10,186 nucleotides of DNA from CAZEGV01 sp964511645 (GCA_964511645.1 CAZEGV010000080.1:1-10186), one strand, 5' to 3'. Positions 1-8,002 are shown, counted from the first letter of the stretch. Notes: generated from the sequence alone by a model not told the origin. Numbers and translations are program-made.

Positions 1-30
1 TCGGGGTATATTACGGTGGTGAAGTAAAAC

Positions 31-729
31 TTAGATGAATTTCATTTCGAAGATGGTGCTTAAGTGTCTTTTGACTTTGTTTTTGACTTCAGTCATGTCC
101 AGCTCTCTACCAAGCTCTTGCTTGAGAGAGGTAACGGCTTTGTTTTGAATACCACAAGGCACAATGTGACCAAAATATCTCAGGTCTGTATTGACGTTAA
201 GAGCAAAGCCATGCATGGTAATCCATCGGCTGGCTTTTACACCTAATGCTGAAATCTTACGAGGAAATTTTTGTTCTTTATGGTCTAGCCAAACTCCAGT
301 AAGTCCTTCAATCCTGCCTGCATCCAAATCATATTCAGCACAAGTTTTGATAATAGCCTCTTCCAAAAAACGCATGTATTTATGAATGTCAGTAAAGAAG
401 TTTTCTAAATCAAGAATCGGATAGCCGACCAACTGTCCAGGTCCGTGGTAGGTGATATCACCTCCACGCCCAATCTCATGGTAAGTAGCATTTATTTTTT
501 CAAGAAAATCATTATTGATGAGTAAATTTTCTTTGTCACCGTTTCTTCCTAAAGTGTAAACGTGAGGATGCTCGCAAAACAGTAAATAATTACTTGTAGC
601 ATCATCTTTCTTTTCTTTTCTATTACTGAGCTTGATACCTACATTTTTTTTTAAGAAGCTTTCTTGCAAACCGAGTGCTTTGTCATAAGCAATTATTCCT
701 AGGTCTTTATATATAACGTTTTTGTTCAT
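31..729 (-). CDS. lipB: Octanoyltransferase (lipoate-protein ligase B)
   Basis: LipB moves the octanoyl group from octanoyl-acyl carrier protein to a lysine of lipoyl domains (2-oxoacid dehydrogenase E2 subunits, GcvH), the first step of cytoplasmic lipoate synthesis before LipA. The 232-residue product has the family's normal length. Visible motifs are RGG at 88-90, YHGPGQ at 94-99, TGVW at 144-147, RKISALGVK from 157, and PCG at 191-193. By family knowledge the catalytic pair is a Lys and a Cys, here K158 and C192; both are present, so the enzyme should be active. The ATG overlaps the manA stop codon by one base (TAATG), which fixes the start and suggests translational coupling. No separate promoter is evident, so it is probably transcribed with manA. 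Identification is very secure. Confidence 0.97.
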   Translation of the reverse strand: MNKNVIYKDLGIIAYDKALGLQESFLKKNVGIKLSNRKEKKDDATSNYLLFCEHPHVYTLGRNGDKENLLINNDFLEKINATYHEIGRGGDITYHGPGQLVGYPILDLENFFTDIHKYMRFLEEAIIKTCAEYDLDAGRIEGLTGVWLDHKEQKFPRKISALGVKASRWITMHGFALNVNTDLRYFGHIVPCGIQNKAVTSLKQELGRELDMTEVKNKVKRHLSTIFEMKFI

Positions 730-1724
730 TATATATAAGTTTCTAAGACGCTAGCTTCACCTAAAGGGGATAGTGATACTTGATTGATAGAGGCGGGGAT
801 AAGCACGACTTGTCCAGCAGTTATTTTATCCTTTGATGTAGGAGTTGTAAGTGTGAAGCCTCCTTCTACGCAAGTAAGGGCTACAAAAGAGTCTAACTCA
901 TCATAAGATAGTATTACTTCTTGATTAAATCGAAGCTTGTTAGTAGTAAAATAAGGAGCTTCTACAACAAGTGTTTTTTCGTTAAGTTTATCAGTGTAAT
1001 CAGTTTTGTATTGACTATGTTTGGTGTAATCAATTGCTTCTAAAGCTAGTTCTGTGTGTAATTCTCTAGTATTACCATTTTTATCTTTTCTGTTAAAATC
1101 ATAAATACGGTAAGTGACATCTGATGTTTGTTGTATTTCTGCGATTAAACAACCTTTTCCGATTGTGTGCACACGCCCAGCAGGGATATAAAAAATATCA
1201 CCTTTTTTTACTTTTTCTTGGTGTAAAATGTCACTTAAAGTGCCTGCTTCAAGATGTTTTAGGTATTCTTCCTGATTACTTGTTTTTGAAAACCCTGAGA
1301 TAAGAGATGTGTTAGGTAAAGAGTCTACTAAGTACCACATTTCTGATTTTCCCATGCAGTTATGTCTCGCTAAGGCTAATTCATCATTAGGGTGTACTTG
1401 TATAGATAAGTCCTTGTTGGCATCTATAAATTTGATTAGTAGCGGGAAGTTCTTGCCGTATTTTTGATATACTTTATTCCCTAATAACTCTTGAGGGTAT
1501 GATTGGATTATAGTAGAGAAACTCTCACCTGCAAACACCCCATTGCTAATAATAGAGACATCCCCTTTTACTTCTGATAACTCCCAAGATTCTCCACAAT
1601 TGGTGATATGAGCACAGTCTTTATTAAGCACGGTACTTAATCGTGTCCCACCCCATATTTTTTCTTTAAAAATAGGTTTAAAAACTAATGGGTATAACGT
1701 CGTTTCTTTACTTGTGTTTTTCAA
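729..1724 (-). CDS. manA: Mannose-6-phosphate isomerase, class I (short form)
   Basis: This zinc enzyme interconverts mannose 6-phosphate and fructose 6-phosphate, feeding GDP-mannose and glycan synthesis or mannose use. The 331-residue cupin-type protein matches the short class I form. Likely metal ligands are Q109 and H111 in IQVHPND, E128 in GKSEMWY, and H186 in IPAGRVHTIG. R206 in TYRIYDFNR corresponds to the conserved active-site arginine. WGG at 24-26 belongs to the usual N-terminal FKEKIWGG motif. The start codon is TTG at 1724-1722: a TGA lies in frame three codons upstream and the next in-frame Met is residue 124, inside the catalytic domain. The family's usual N terminus aligns near residue 10, so a short extension is likely. 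First gene of a two-gene unit with lipB. Family call very secure; start fairly secure. Confidence 0.95.
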   Translation of the reverse strand: MKNTSKETTLYPLVFKPIFKEKIWGGTRLSTVLNKDCAHITNCGESWELSEVKGDVSIISNGVFAGESFSTIIQSYPQELLGNKVYQKYGKNFPLLIKFIDANKDLSIQVHPNDELALARHNCMGKSEMWYLVDSLPNTSLISGFSKTSNQEEYLKHLEAGTLSDILHQEKVKKGDIFYIPAGRVHTIGKGCLIAEIQQTSDVTYRIYDFNRKDKNGNTRELHTELALEAIDYTKHSQYKTDYTDKLNEKTLVVEAPYFTTNKLRFNQEVILSYDELDSFVALTCVEGGFTLTTPTSKDKITAGQVVLIPASINQVSLSPLGEASVLETYI

Positions 1725-1731
1725 ATCGAGT

Positions 1732-1739
1732 CAAATTTA
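1732..1739 (-). promoter_or_regulatory. Candidate Bacteroidota -7 box for manA-lipB
   Basis: On the minus strand this reads TAAATTTG, an exact match to the Bacteroidota primary-sigma -7 consensus TAnnTTTG. Only 7 bases separate it from the TTG start codon, so transcription from it would give an almost leaderless mRNA. No clear TTG -33 box is seen at normal spacing; a palindrome occupies that region instead. Confidence 0.4.
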
Positions 1740-1760
1740 AGTAAATATTGTATTTTTTTG

Positions 1761-1779
1761 TATAAAAGGGGCTTTTATA
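1761..1779. promoter_or_regulatory. Perfect 8-bp palindrome upstream of manA (operator or hairpin)
   Basis: TATAAAAG at 1761-1768 and CTTTTATA at 1772-1779 are exact inverted repeats around GGG. The centre lies about 45 bp upstream of the manA start codon and some 30 bp upstream of the -7-like box, so it covers the expected -33 region. It could be a repressor or activator site. It lies outside the repeat that begins near 1794. Function is inferred from position only. Confidence 0.35.
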
Positions 1780-1793
1780 TCTTCTTTTTATTT

Positions 1794-1969
1794 GGGCATG
1801 ACACCGCTCACTAAAACAAAAAGTGATCGGTGTCGGGCTTTATCGTTCCCAATCTTTTTTTATTGTAAACATTACCTTTTGTGTTTATCTAATTTTGTCG
1901 AAGGTAGAGCAAAAGAGATGGAGAAATTAATGACCATAAAAAAAGGATTTTCACTTCAATCCCTCACGC
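1794..1969 (+). repeat. Structured REP-like intergenic element, copy A
   Basis: This occupies most of the 333-bp gap between manA and holA. From the left it holds a hairpin with 12-bp arms and one mismatch (1800-1811 with 1823-1834), the core GTCGGGCTTT (1833-1842), and a second stem pairing 1852-1863 with 1936-1948 with a single bulged G. It ends with CAATCCCTCACGC (1957-1969). An imperfect outer pairing joins GCATGA (1796-1801) to TCACGC (1964-1969). The same core, T/A-rich stem and closing CAATCCCT occur in copy B on the minus strand at 3109-3234. Elements of this appearance (GTCGGGCTTT ... AATCCCT) are, to my knowledge, common between genes in flavobacterial genomes, but I know no agreed name. 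No convincing protein is encoded in it. Confidence 0.7.
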
Positions 1970-2040
1970 AATTTGTGGTCGTCTAAGTATTTGTGAATAA
2001 GTTTTAATCTTACATTTATTTATATCCCAAAATACCTTCT

Positions 2041-2048
2041 TATCTTCA
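2041..2048 (+). promoter_or_regulatory. Candidate -7 box for holA
   Basis: TATCTTCA resembles TAnnTTTG (two mismatches in the TTTG half) and lies 9 bases before the holA ATG, the same close layout as in front of manA. No convincing -33 element is seen. It is a weak assignment, supported mainly by position and by the absence of a better site between the repeat and the gene. Confidence 0.3.
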
Positions 2049-2057
2049 CGATTAAGT

Positions 2058-3080
2058 ATGTCAAAAGATCCAAAAGAAGTATTAAAAGAACTTAAAAAAC
2101 AGATTTATAGACCTGTTTATTTTTTGCAGGGAGAAGAGCCCTACTATATAGACGCTGTTACAGATTATATAGAAGAGCATTGCGTCCCAGAAACCGAAAA
2201 GGGATTTAATCAAATATTGTTGTACGGGAAAGACGTAGATATGGCCACGGTTTTGTCTAATGCCAAGCGTTTCCCGATGATGGCAGAAAGGCAAGTTGTG
2301 ATTATTAAAGAAGCACAAGAGATTCGTGATTTGAATAAAGAAGGTGGAGCTAAGCTGTTATCCGCTTATGTTAAAAACCCTTTGTCTAGTACGGTATTGG
2401 TATTTGCTCATAAGAATAAAGCATTAGATGGTAGGAAGGCACTAGGGAAGGAACTGAATAAATTGGGTATTTTGATTAATTGCAAGCGATTGTATGATAA
2501 TCAAGTACAAGCATGGTTACAGGATTATGTGAAGGAAAAAAATCATTCAATAGACTTTAAAGCACAGCAGATGATGTTGGAGTCTGCGGGTACAAATCTT
2601 TCTAAGCTGTCTAATGAGATTCAGAAAGTGCTAATTAATTTTTCGGAAAAGACAACGATTACCCCTGATCATATACAGAAGTATGTGGGAGTGAGTAAAG
2701 ATTATAATGTTTTTGAATTGCAAACAGCTTTGGGTTTGAAAGATGTTTTGAAAGCAAATAAGATTATTAATTATTTTGCCAAAACTCCTAAAAATAATCC
2801 AGCTATTATGACGATAGCAAATCTATATGCTTACTTTTCGAAGTTGATAGTAGCACAGGCTTCGCAGGATAAATCGGATAGAGGGTTGGCGGTAGCATTA
2901 GGAGTGAACCCATATTTTGTAAAAGATTATAAAGTAGCAATGAGGAGCTTTCCTTTGATGAAGTTGGTGAGGATAATCTCCTTTGTAAAGGAAGCGGATA
3001 TGAGTGTGAAGGGTGTAAGTGGAAGTATTTCGGAAGATCAAATAATGAAAGAATTGGTATTTAAGATATTACATATATAA
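2058..3080 (+). CDS. holA: DNA polymerase III subunit delta
   Basis: HolA is the clamp-opening wrench of the replicative clamp loader; with the DnaX and delta-prime subunits it loads the beta clamp onto primed DNA. The 340-residue protein has the family length. The N-terminal AAA+-like domain shows YFLQGEEPYYID at about 21-32, the equivalent of the degenerate nucleotide-binding loop. The family signature RFPMMAERQVVIIKEAQ lies at about 71-87. The remainder fits the lid domain (about 140-210) and helical collar domain (about 210-340). ATG at 2058 puts the usual short N terminus in front of the first strand. The gene stands alone on the plus strand, diverging from manA and bracketed by inverted repeats A and B, so it is probably monocistronic. 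Identification is secure. Confidence 0.95.
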   Translation: MSKDPKEVLKELKKQIYRPVYFLQGEEPYYIDAVTDYIEEHCVPETEKGFNQILLYGKDVDMATVLSNAKRFPMMAERQVVIIKEAQEIRDLNKEGGAKLLSAYVKNPLSSTVLVFAHKNKALDGRKALGKELNKLGILINCKRLYDNQVQAWLQDYVKEKNHSIDFKAQQMMLESAGTNLSKLSNEIQKVLINFSEKTTITPDHIQKYVGVSKDYNVFELQTALGLKDVLKANKIINYFAKTPKNNPAIMTIANLYAYFSKLIVAQASQDKSDRGLAVALGVNPYFVKDYKVAMRSFPLMKLVRIISFVKEADMSVKGVSGSISEDQIMKELVFKILHI

Positions 3081-3108
3081 AGTATTATAGTGAATGAGCG
3101 TAGCGAGT

Positions 3109-3234
3109 GGCTTAGGGATTGCAGCGGCATCCTTTTTTGTTTTTTTGGATATTATTAAAATGAGTTTGACACAAAAAACAAAAAAGATATAGCGGAAAGC
3201 CCGACCTTGTAGCGAAATAGCGAAGAGGGAAGCC
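3109..3234 (-). repeat. Structured REP-like intergenic element, copy B
   Basis: Read on the minus strand, this matches copy A: GTCGGGCTTT (plus-strand 3205-3196), then a long T/A stem, then GGATGCCGCTGCAATCCCT. The stem pairs 3129-3145 with 3173-3188: 16 base pairs including a G-C pair in the middle, with one unpaired C at 3132. The matching bulge in copy A is on the same side. Outer arms GGCTT (3109-3113) and AAGCC (3230-3234) close the structure. The first hairpin of copy A is weak here, replaced by a near-repeat of TAGCGAA (3210-3225). The element fills the gap between holA and the TPR gene and could act as a transcription terminator, but that is not shown. Confidence 0.7.
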
Positions 3235-3291
3235 TAAAAACTATGAATAATTTAAAATAAATAAAAAAAAAGTTTCGTTATAATAAGTGAT

Positions 3292-6200
3292 ATGAAAAAA
3301 AATTTAATAGTGCTGTTATTGTTGTTTGTTATGTCGGTACAGGCACAACAAACAGCATTTTATATAAATGATAACCGAGGTTTTGAGCGGGGCTTAGAGA
3401 TGCTGTCTTTAAAAAATTATACAAAGGCTCAAGATTATTTTGAGCAGTATTTTGAGCAAAACAAGGCGGATGTAAAGGCGATTGATGCGAGTTATTATAT
3501 AGGGTATTGTGCTTTGCATCTTAATCAGGATACTGATAGAGGTGAGAGTTTACTATTAAAATGGCGAGAGAAATATCCTAAACATCCTAAAGCTGTTCGG
3601 GTGAATGTGGAGCTAGCGAAGTTTTATTATGGGAAGAAAAAATACAAAGAGGCATTGTCTTATTATGAGCAGGTTGATGGTGGTGATTTAGATGAAGAGG
3701 TACTGAGTGAAATTTATTTTGAGCAGGCTTACTCTTATTTTATGATAAAAGACCTAAATAAGGCGGAATTGTTTTATGATAAGTGTAAAAATAAGGAACA
3801 TCAATATACTTATGCAGCAAATTATTACTCTGGATATATCAAGTTTAAGCATAAAAAGTATGAGCAGTCGTTGGAAGATTTTAAGAAGGCGGAAAAAAAC
3901 AAACAATATGCTCAAATTGTACCTTTTATGATTGCTAATATTTACTATCAGCAAGCTAAAGATACCGAAGTAATCGAGTATGGAGAACAAGTATTGGCAA
4001 AGAAAAAGGGAGGATCTAAGGCAAGAGATATTGCTTTATTGGTAGCAGAGTCTTCTTTTAATATGGCTGATTATGCCAAGGCATATAAGTTTTATAGTAT
4101 CTCAGTGGGTAAAAGAGGGACTAATGACAGGACTGTTAATTATAAATATGCTTATGTTTCTTTTTTAGAAAAACAGTATGACCCAGCAATTTTAGGGTTT
4201 AACAAAGTCATGTCCGAGAATGATTTGTTAGGTCAGTATTCGGCGTATTACTTGGCACAATCATATATTGCTCAAGGGAATAAAAATGCTGCGGTATTGG
4301 CTCTGAAACGGGCATCTGAAATTGATGAACACCCTGTGCTACAATTAAATGCTTTGTATGATTATGCGAGATTGTCTTATGAGTTAAAGAACTATGATGA
4401 TGCAATATTGGCGTTTAAAAAGTATACAGGTAAAACAAAATCTAAGGCTAATAAGGTAAAAGCAGAAGAGTTTATTGCTCAGTGTTATACTAAAACTCAC
4501 GATTATGCCCAAGCTATTAAATATATAGAAGGCTTGAGTAAAAAAACTCAGCAGATTAAAAAAACATACCAATTGGTAACGCTTAATAAAGGTTTGGAAC
4601 TGTTTAATCACCGAAAATATGAACAAGCCAATCAATATTTTCGGAAATCTATTAAGTATCCGATAGCAATAGAAGAGCTTTTGGAAGCAAGGTATTGGAG
4701 AGCAGAAAGTAAGTCGTTGTTACACAAGTGGAAAGAGGCTTCGTGGGATTATGTAACGGTGCTTAAAAAAGCTTCAGAAGACAATGAAGTTTCTGTAAAG
4801 GCTAATTATGGGATGGCTTATACTAAGTTCAATACGAAAAAATATAAAGAGGCAAAAAAATATTTTGAACGATATATAGCTGTAGCGAAAACGAATAAAA
4901 CAAAATATTTTTACGGAGATGCTTTGTTGAGGTTGGGGGACTGTTTGTTTTTTGAGAAAAAGTATAGTAAGGCGAGAGATTTGTATCAGAAAGCAATCAC
5001 GGAAAACATAAAGAGTAAAGAGTATGGTGTGTATCAAATAGCAAAAGTTTATCGTGTAGAAGGCAAACGGGATTTGGCAGTTACTTATTTGGATAAGTTG
5101 TTGACTCAAGGCAGTAAGGGGTATGTGCCTCTTGCTTTGATGGAGAAAGGTGATATTTACTATGCTGAAGCGAAGTATGAAAAGGCGAAAATGTTTTTTC
5201 TGAAGTTTTTGAAATTAGCACCTGAGCATGCCTTGACTGTGGAAGTGTTGTATAAGTTAGGCAATAGTTATAAGCTTACTAAAGAGTATGAACAAGCAGT
5301 TGTTTATTTTGATAGAATTGTAAGGACATATTGTGAGCATTATTATTCCGAATATTCTGTAGAGTTTCTGAGTGAGCTTTATACCAAACTGAATACTCCA
5401 GATAAATTTCAAGAAGTATTGACTGAGTATAAAAAATGTGCTGATCCTAAACAGCTAGAGAGTATTGCTTTTAGAAGTGCAGGAAGGTTGTTTGATAATA
5501 TTGATTATGAAGGCTCGGCTGTTGCTTTCACGAAGTTTGTAAGCGAATACCCATCATCATTGAAGGTAGATGAAGCCAAATACAAGATCGCAGAATCATA
5601 TTATTATACAGGAAAGCTCAAAGAGGCTATCCCTTACTATGAGTACCATTCGCAATCATCGTCTCAAAAACATTATCAAACGGCATTGATTAGGTTGGCG
5701 ATTATCGCTAAGAAATTAGGTGATTACGAGCAGGCTATTGGTTTTAACCAAAAAGCTTTAATTGTGACTTCTACACCTACCAGGTTGACGAAAATCTATT
5801 CTGATTTGACTGAGATTAATTATTTGTTAGGTAATTATGATGAGTCTAAAATGTATGCAAATAAGATACTCAATATGGAAAGTAAATTTGTTTGGGTGCA
5901 AAGTTTTGCTCAATCATACTTGGCTAAGTCTTCTTATAAACAAGGCAATCTAGATGATGCTTGGGGGCAGTTTGAGCTGATTAAGAAATCTTCTGATGAT
6001 ATTTATTCGGCAGAATCTCATTATTTTTTATCCAAAATACTTTATGATAAACAAAAGTATAAAGAAGCCATCGACAGTTGCTCATCGTATGGAAAACAAT
6101 ACAGTAGTTATGTGAAGTGGTTTGGAAAATCATTCCTGCTCAAGGCAGAGTCTTATGTACAATTAGAACAAAAGGGAAATGCCATTGTTATACTAGAATC

Positions 6201-6360
6201 ATTACATACTTTTCCTGATGAGAAAGTAGTAATTCAGGCAGGAAAAAGGCTAGAAGAGTTGAGAAAAGTAGAGATAAAAACTGACACAAGTGCAGTTGAA
6301 GATGTTATTTATGATGATGAAATTCAAATTGAAGATGGAGAGGAGGTACAAGGTGAGTAA
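3292..6360 (+). CDS. Large secreted tetratricopeptide-repeat protein
   Basis: The product has 1022 residues. A signal peptide covers 1-18, with predicted cleavage after VQA and a mature N terminus of QQTAFY; there is no lipobox, so it should be soluble in the periplasm or held by partners. Nearly all the rest is helical TPR-like units, about 20 by eye, each with a pattern such as KKYKEALSYYEQV or KEYEQAVVYFDRIV. The last ~25 residues form an acidic tail (DVIYDDEIQIEDGEE). TPR arrays are protein-binding scaffolds. Proteins of this size and N terminus (FERGLEMLSLKNYTKAQDYF) recur across Bacteroidota, but I know no assigned function. It is not SprE-like, as it lacks the lipoprotein signal. Its 3' end overlaps the barrel gene, so the two are very likely made together. 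Antisense open frames inside it are shadows. Confidence 0.9.
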   Translation: MKKNLIVLLLLFVMSVQAQQTAFYINDNRGFERGLEMLSLKNYTKAQDYFEQYFEQNKADVKAIDASYYIGYCALHLNQDTDRGESLLLKWREKYPKHPKAVRVNVELAKFYYGKKKYKEALSYYEQVDGGDLDEEVLSEIYFEQAYSYFMIKDLNKAELFYDKCKNKEHQYTYAANYYSGYIKFKHKKYEQSLEDFKKAEKNKQYAQIVPFMIANIYYQQAKDTEVIEYGEQVLAKKKGGSKARDIALLVAESSFNMADYAKAYKFYSISVGKRGTNDRTVNYKYAYVSFLEKQYDPAILGFNKVMSENDLLGQYSAYYLAQSYIAQGNKNAAVLALKRASEIDEHPVLQLNALYDYARLSYELKNYDDAILAFKKYTGKTKSKANKVKAEEFIAQCYTKTHDYAQAIKYIEGLSKKTQQIKKTYQLVTLNKGLELFNHRKYEQANQYFRKSIKYPIAIEELLEARYWRAESKSLLHKWKEASWDYVTVLKKASEDNEVSVKANYGMAYTKFNTKKYKEAKKYFERYIAVAKTNKTKYFYGDALLRLGDCLFFEKKYSKARDLYQKAITENIKSKEYGVYQIAKVYRVEGKRDLAVTYLDKLLTQGSKGYVPLALMEKGDIYYAEAKYEKAKMFFLKFLKLAPEHALTVEVLYKLGNSYKLTKEYEQAVVYFDRIVRTYCEHYYSEYSVEFLSELYTKLNTPDKFQEVLTEYKKCADPKQLESIAFRSAGRLFDNIDYEGSAVAFTKFVSEYPSSLKVDEAKYKIAESYYYTGKLKEAIPYYEYHSQSSSQKHYQTALIRLAIIAKKLGDYEQAIGFNQKALIVTSTPTRLTKIYSDLTEINYLLGNYDESKMYANKILNMESKFVWVQSFAQSYLAKSSYKQGNLDDAWGQFELIKKSSDDIYSAESHYFLSKILYDKQKYKEAIDSCSSYGKQYSSYVKWFGKSFLLKAESYVQLEQKGNAIVILESLHTFPDEKVVIQAGKRLEELRKVEIKTDTSAVEDVIYDDEIQIEDGEEVQGE
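6341..6346 (+). promoter_or_regulatory. Strong Shine-Dalgarno AGGAGG deciding the barrel gene start
   Basis: AGGAGG lies inside the last codons of the TPR gene, 6 bases before a GTG at 6353 that opens a good signal peptide. Bacteroidota genes seldom carry strong Shine-Dalgarno sites, so it supports re-initiation at GTG. The competing ATG at 6335 would translate these bases as Glu-Arg-Arg. Confidence 0.5.
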
Positions 6361-8002
6361 GTTGTTGATTATTATTAGTCTTGTAATGCTTGGGTCTATA
6401 TGGTCTTATGGGCAAGAAGAAAAGTACGATACTTTGAATACGTCTACTACTTATGAAATAGATATTCAGTTGGACTCTGCAGATAGAAATTATCAGCCAG
6501 CAAAAGTGAAAAAACAAAGTGCAGTAGAAGAAAAAGAGTTAAAATATCATGCCCAAGATTATAAGTTGAAAGTAGGCAGATTGAACCCAAGGATTCCTAT
6601 TTATCCAATTAGAGCTCAAAAACCAGAAAACTTGAATGGGGGGGTGTTAAAACTTGGTTTTGGAAATTATATTACTCCATATGTAGAAGTAATACTAAAT
6701 AATACCCGTGATAAAAATAATTCTTATGGTTTGCATTTGTTGCATCACTCATCTCAAAATGGTTTGATAGATAAAGAGAATTCTGGACTTTCTACAAATA
6801 AAATAGAGTTTTACGGAACTAATTTTACCGCTAAGCGTTATGATTTATCGGGAAGGCTTAGTTATGACAGAAAGGGATTGCGTTTTTATGGTTATCCAGA
6901 CTCTTTGTCAGGTGTGTTGCTAGGGGATATTAAGCGGGTAGTAAATTCTGGTGTTGTTGATTTAAAACTCAAGAGCAAAGGGAATGAAAAATTGCAATAT
7001 AGCTTTGGTTTAGGGTATGATGTTTTGGGGGATAATTATAAAATGTCAGAAAACACTGTTCGTTCCTTGGTAAATATAAAGTATGATTTAGATAGTAATA
7101 GCCATATCGTATTTGAGAACAAAAACTATATAGGTAATGTCAAAGACTCATTGGCCAATACTTCTAGAACTTATTTTGGCTTAAAGCCATATTACTCATT
7201 TTATAATCCAGAAAAAAGAATGAGAACCAATATAGGGATAAATGCAGTGATAGAAAACGACTCTCTGTCAAAGAAATCAGTGCATGTTTATCCTTATGTT
7301 TTACTTGATTATTTATTGATAAAGCCACCATCTTTACGTGTTTTTATTGGTATGAATGGTGATATGGAAAGAAATTCTTTAAAGGGTTTATTCGCTTCAA
7401 ATCCATATATGAGTCCTGTGGTAAATGTAACCAATGCGAATAAAACCATTTCGTTTTTTGCGGGATTAAGTACTACGCTCAAAAAATACTTTACAGTGAG
7501 GTTAGAAGGAGGGTTTTCTAATTATAAAAATCAATACTTCTTTGTGAATAATAGACTTAAGCAATCAGAGTTTATCAGTCAGGTAGACACAGGGAATGTA
7601 ACTAAATCATATTTGATAGGACAGTTGAAGTACGAGCGTAAAAAAATTAATGCAGGATTTGGTTTTGAATACAACCAATGGGGTACAGGTTCTGTAAGGA
7701 AAGCTTATCATCGTCCAGCTTTACAATCCGATTTGTTTATTCGTTACCAATTGAATAAAAAACTAAAACTTGGTTTGAATACTTATTTGTATTCAGGCAT
7801 AAAAGCTTATGATATAGGAGATGTGAAAGATGTTATCTTGCCTGCTTACACAGATTTGAGTTTGAATGCAGTGTATCAGCAGAATAAAAAGTTAAGTTTT
7901 TGGTTGGAAGTTAATAATATTTTTGCTCAGCAGAATCAACGCTACTTGTATTATCCTAGCCAAGGTGTAAATGCTTTATTGGGTCTGACTTATAAAATGT
8001 GA
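6353..8002 (+). CDS. Outer-membrane beta-barrel protein, TonB-receptor-like without plug
   Basis: The product has 549 residues from the GTG at 6353; ATG at 6335 would give 555 and is a fair alternative. A signal peptide (MSKLLIIISLVMLG, cut near SYG/Q at 20-21) is followed by a short polar segment and then amphipathic strands from about residue 97. GFGNYITPYVE at about 102-112 is a hallmark of this Bacteroidota barrel type as I recall it. The C terminus, with LEVNNIF and a YYPSQGVNALLGLTYKM ending, matches the last strands of TonB-dependent receptors. However, there is no TonB box or plug domain, and the length is about two thirds or less of a full receptor. It probably sits in the outer membrane; transport substrate unknown. 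It overlaps the TPR gene by 8 bp, which points to a TPR-barrel partnership. Automated pipelines may label it a TonB-dependent receptor. Confidence 0.85.
   Translation: MSKLLIIISLVMLGSIWSYGQEEKYDTLNTSTTYEIDIQLDSADRNYQPAKVKKQSAVEEKELKYHAQDYKLKVGRLNPRIPIYPIRAQKPENLNGGVLKLGFGNYITPYVEVILNNTRDKNNSYGLHLLHHSSQNGLIDKENSGLSTNKIEFYGTNFTAKRYDLSGRLSYDRKGLRFYGYPDSLSGVLLGDIKRVVNSGVVDLKLKSKGNEKLQYSFGLGYDVLGDNYKMSENTVRSLVNIKYDLDSNSHIVFENKNYIGNVKDSLANTSRTYFGLKPYYSFYNPEKRMRTNIGINAVIENDSLSKKSVHVYPYVLLDYLLIKPPSLRVFIGMNGDMERNSLKGLFASNPYMSPVVNVTNANKTISFFAGLSTTLKKYFTVRLEGGFSNYKNQYFFVNNRLKQSEFISQVDTGNVTKSYLIGQLKYERKKINAGFGFEYNQWGTGSVRKAYHRPALQSDLFIRYQLNKKLKLGLNTYLYSGIKAYDIGDVKDVILPAYTDLSLNAVYQQNKKLSFWLEVNNIFAQQNQRYLYYPSQGVNALLGLTYKM

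Noticed and set aside
1..38. Possible 3' end of a plus-strand gene converging on lipB
   Set aside because: Two frames give plausible C termini (SGYITVVK ending at 27, or GVYYGGEVKLR ending at 38). With about 10 codons neither can be chosen or identified.
64..385. Plus-strand open frames opposite lipB
   Set aside because: They overlap the conserved catalytic region of lipB and have no recognisable features of their own.
1792..1986. Plus-strand open frame of 64 codons upstream of holA
   Set aside because: It lies almost entirely within repeat copy A, starts with TTG, and its peptide merely translates the hairpin arms and closing motif of the element.
2082..2318. Antisense open frame within holA
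   Set aside because: It is the shadow of the conserved N-terminal domain of holA.
3754..5109. Several antisense open frames of 65-111 codons within the TPR gene
   Set aside because: Low-complexity, Phe/Ile/Leu-rich peptides are what AT-rich helical-repeat coding sequence gives on its opposite strand; the sense gene has a signal peptide and regular TPR units.
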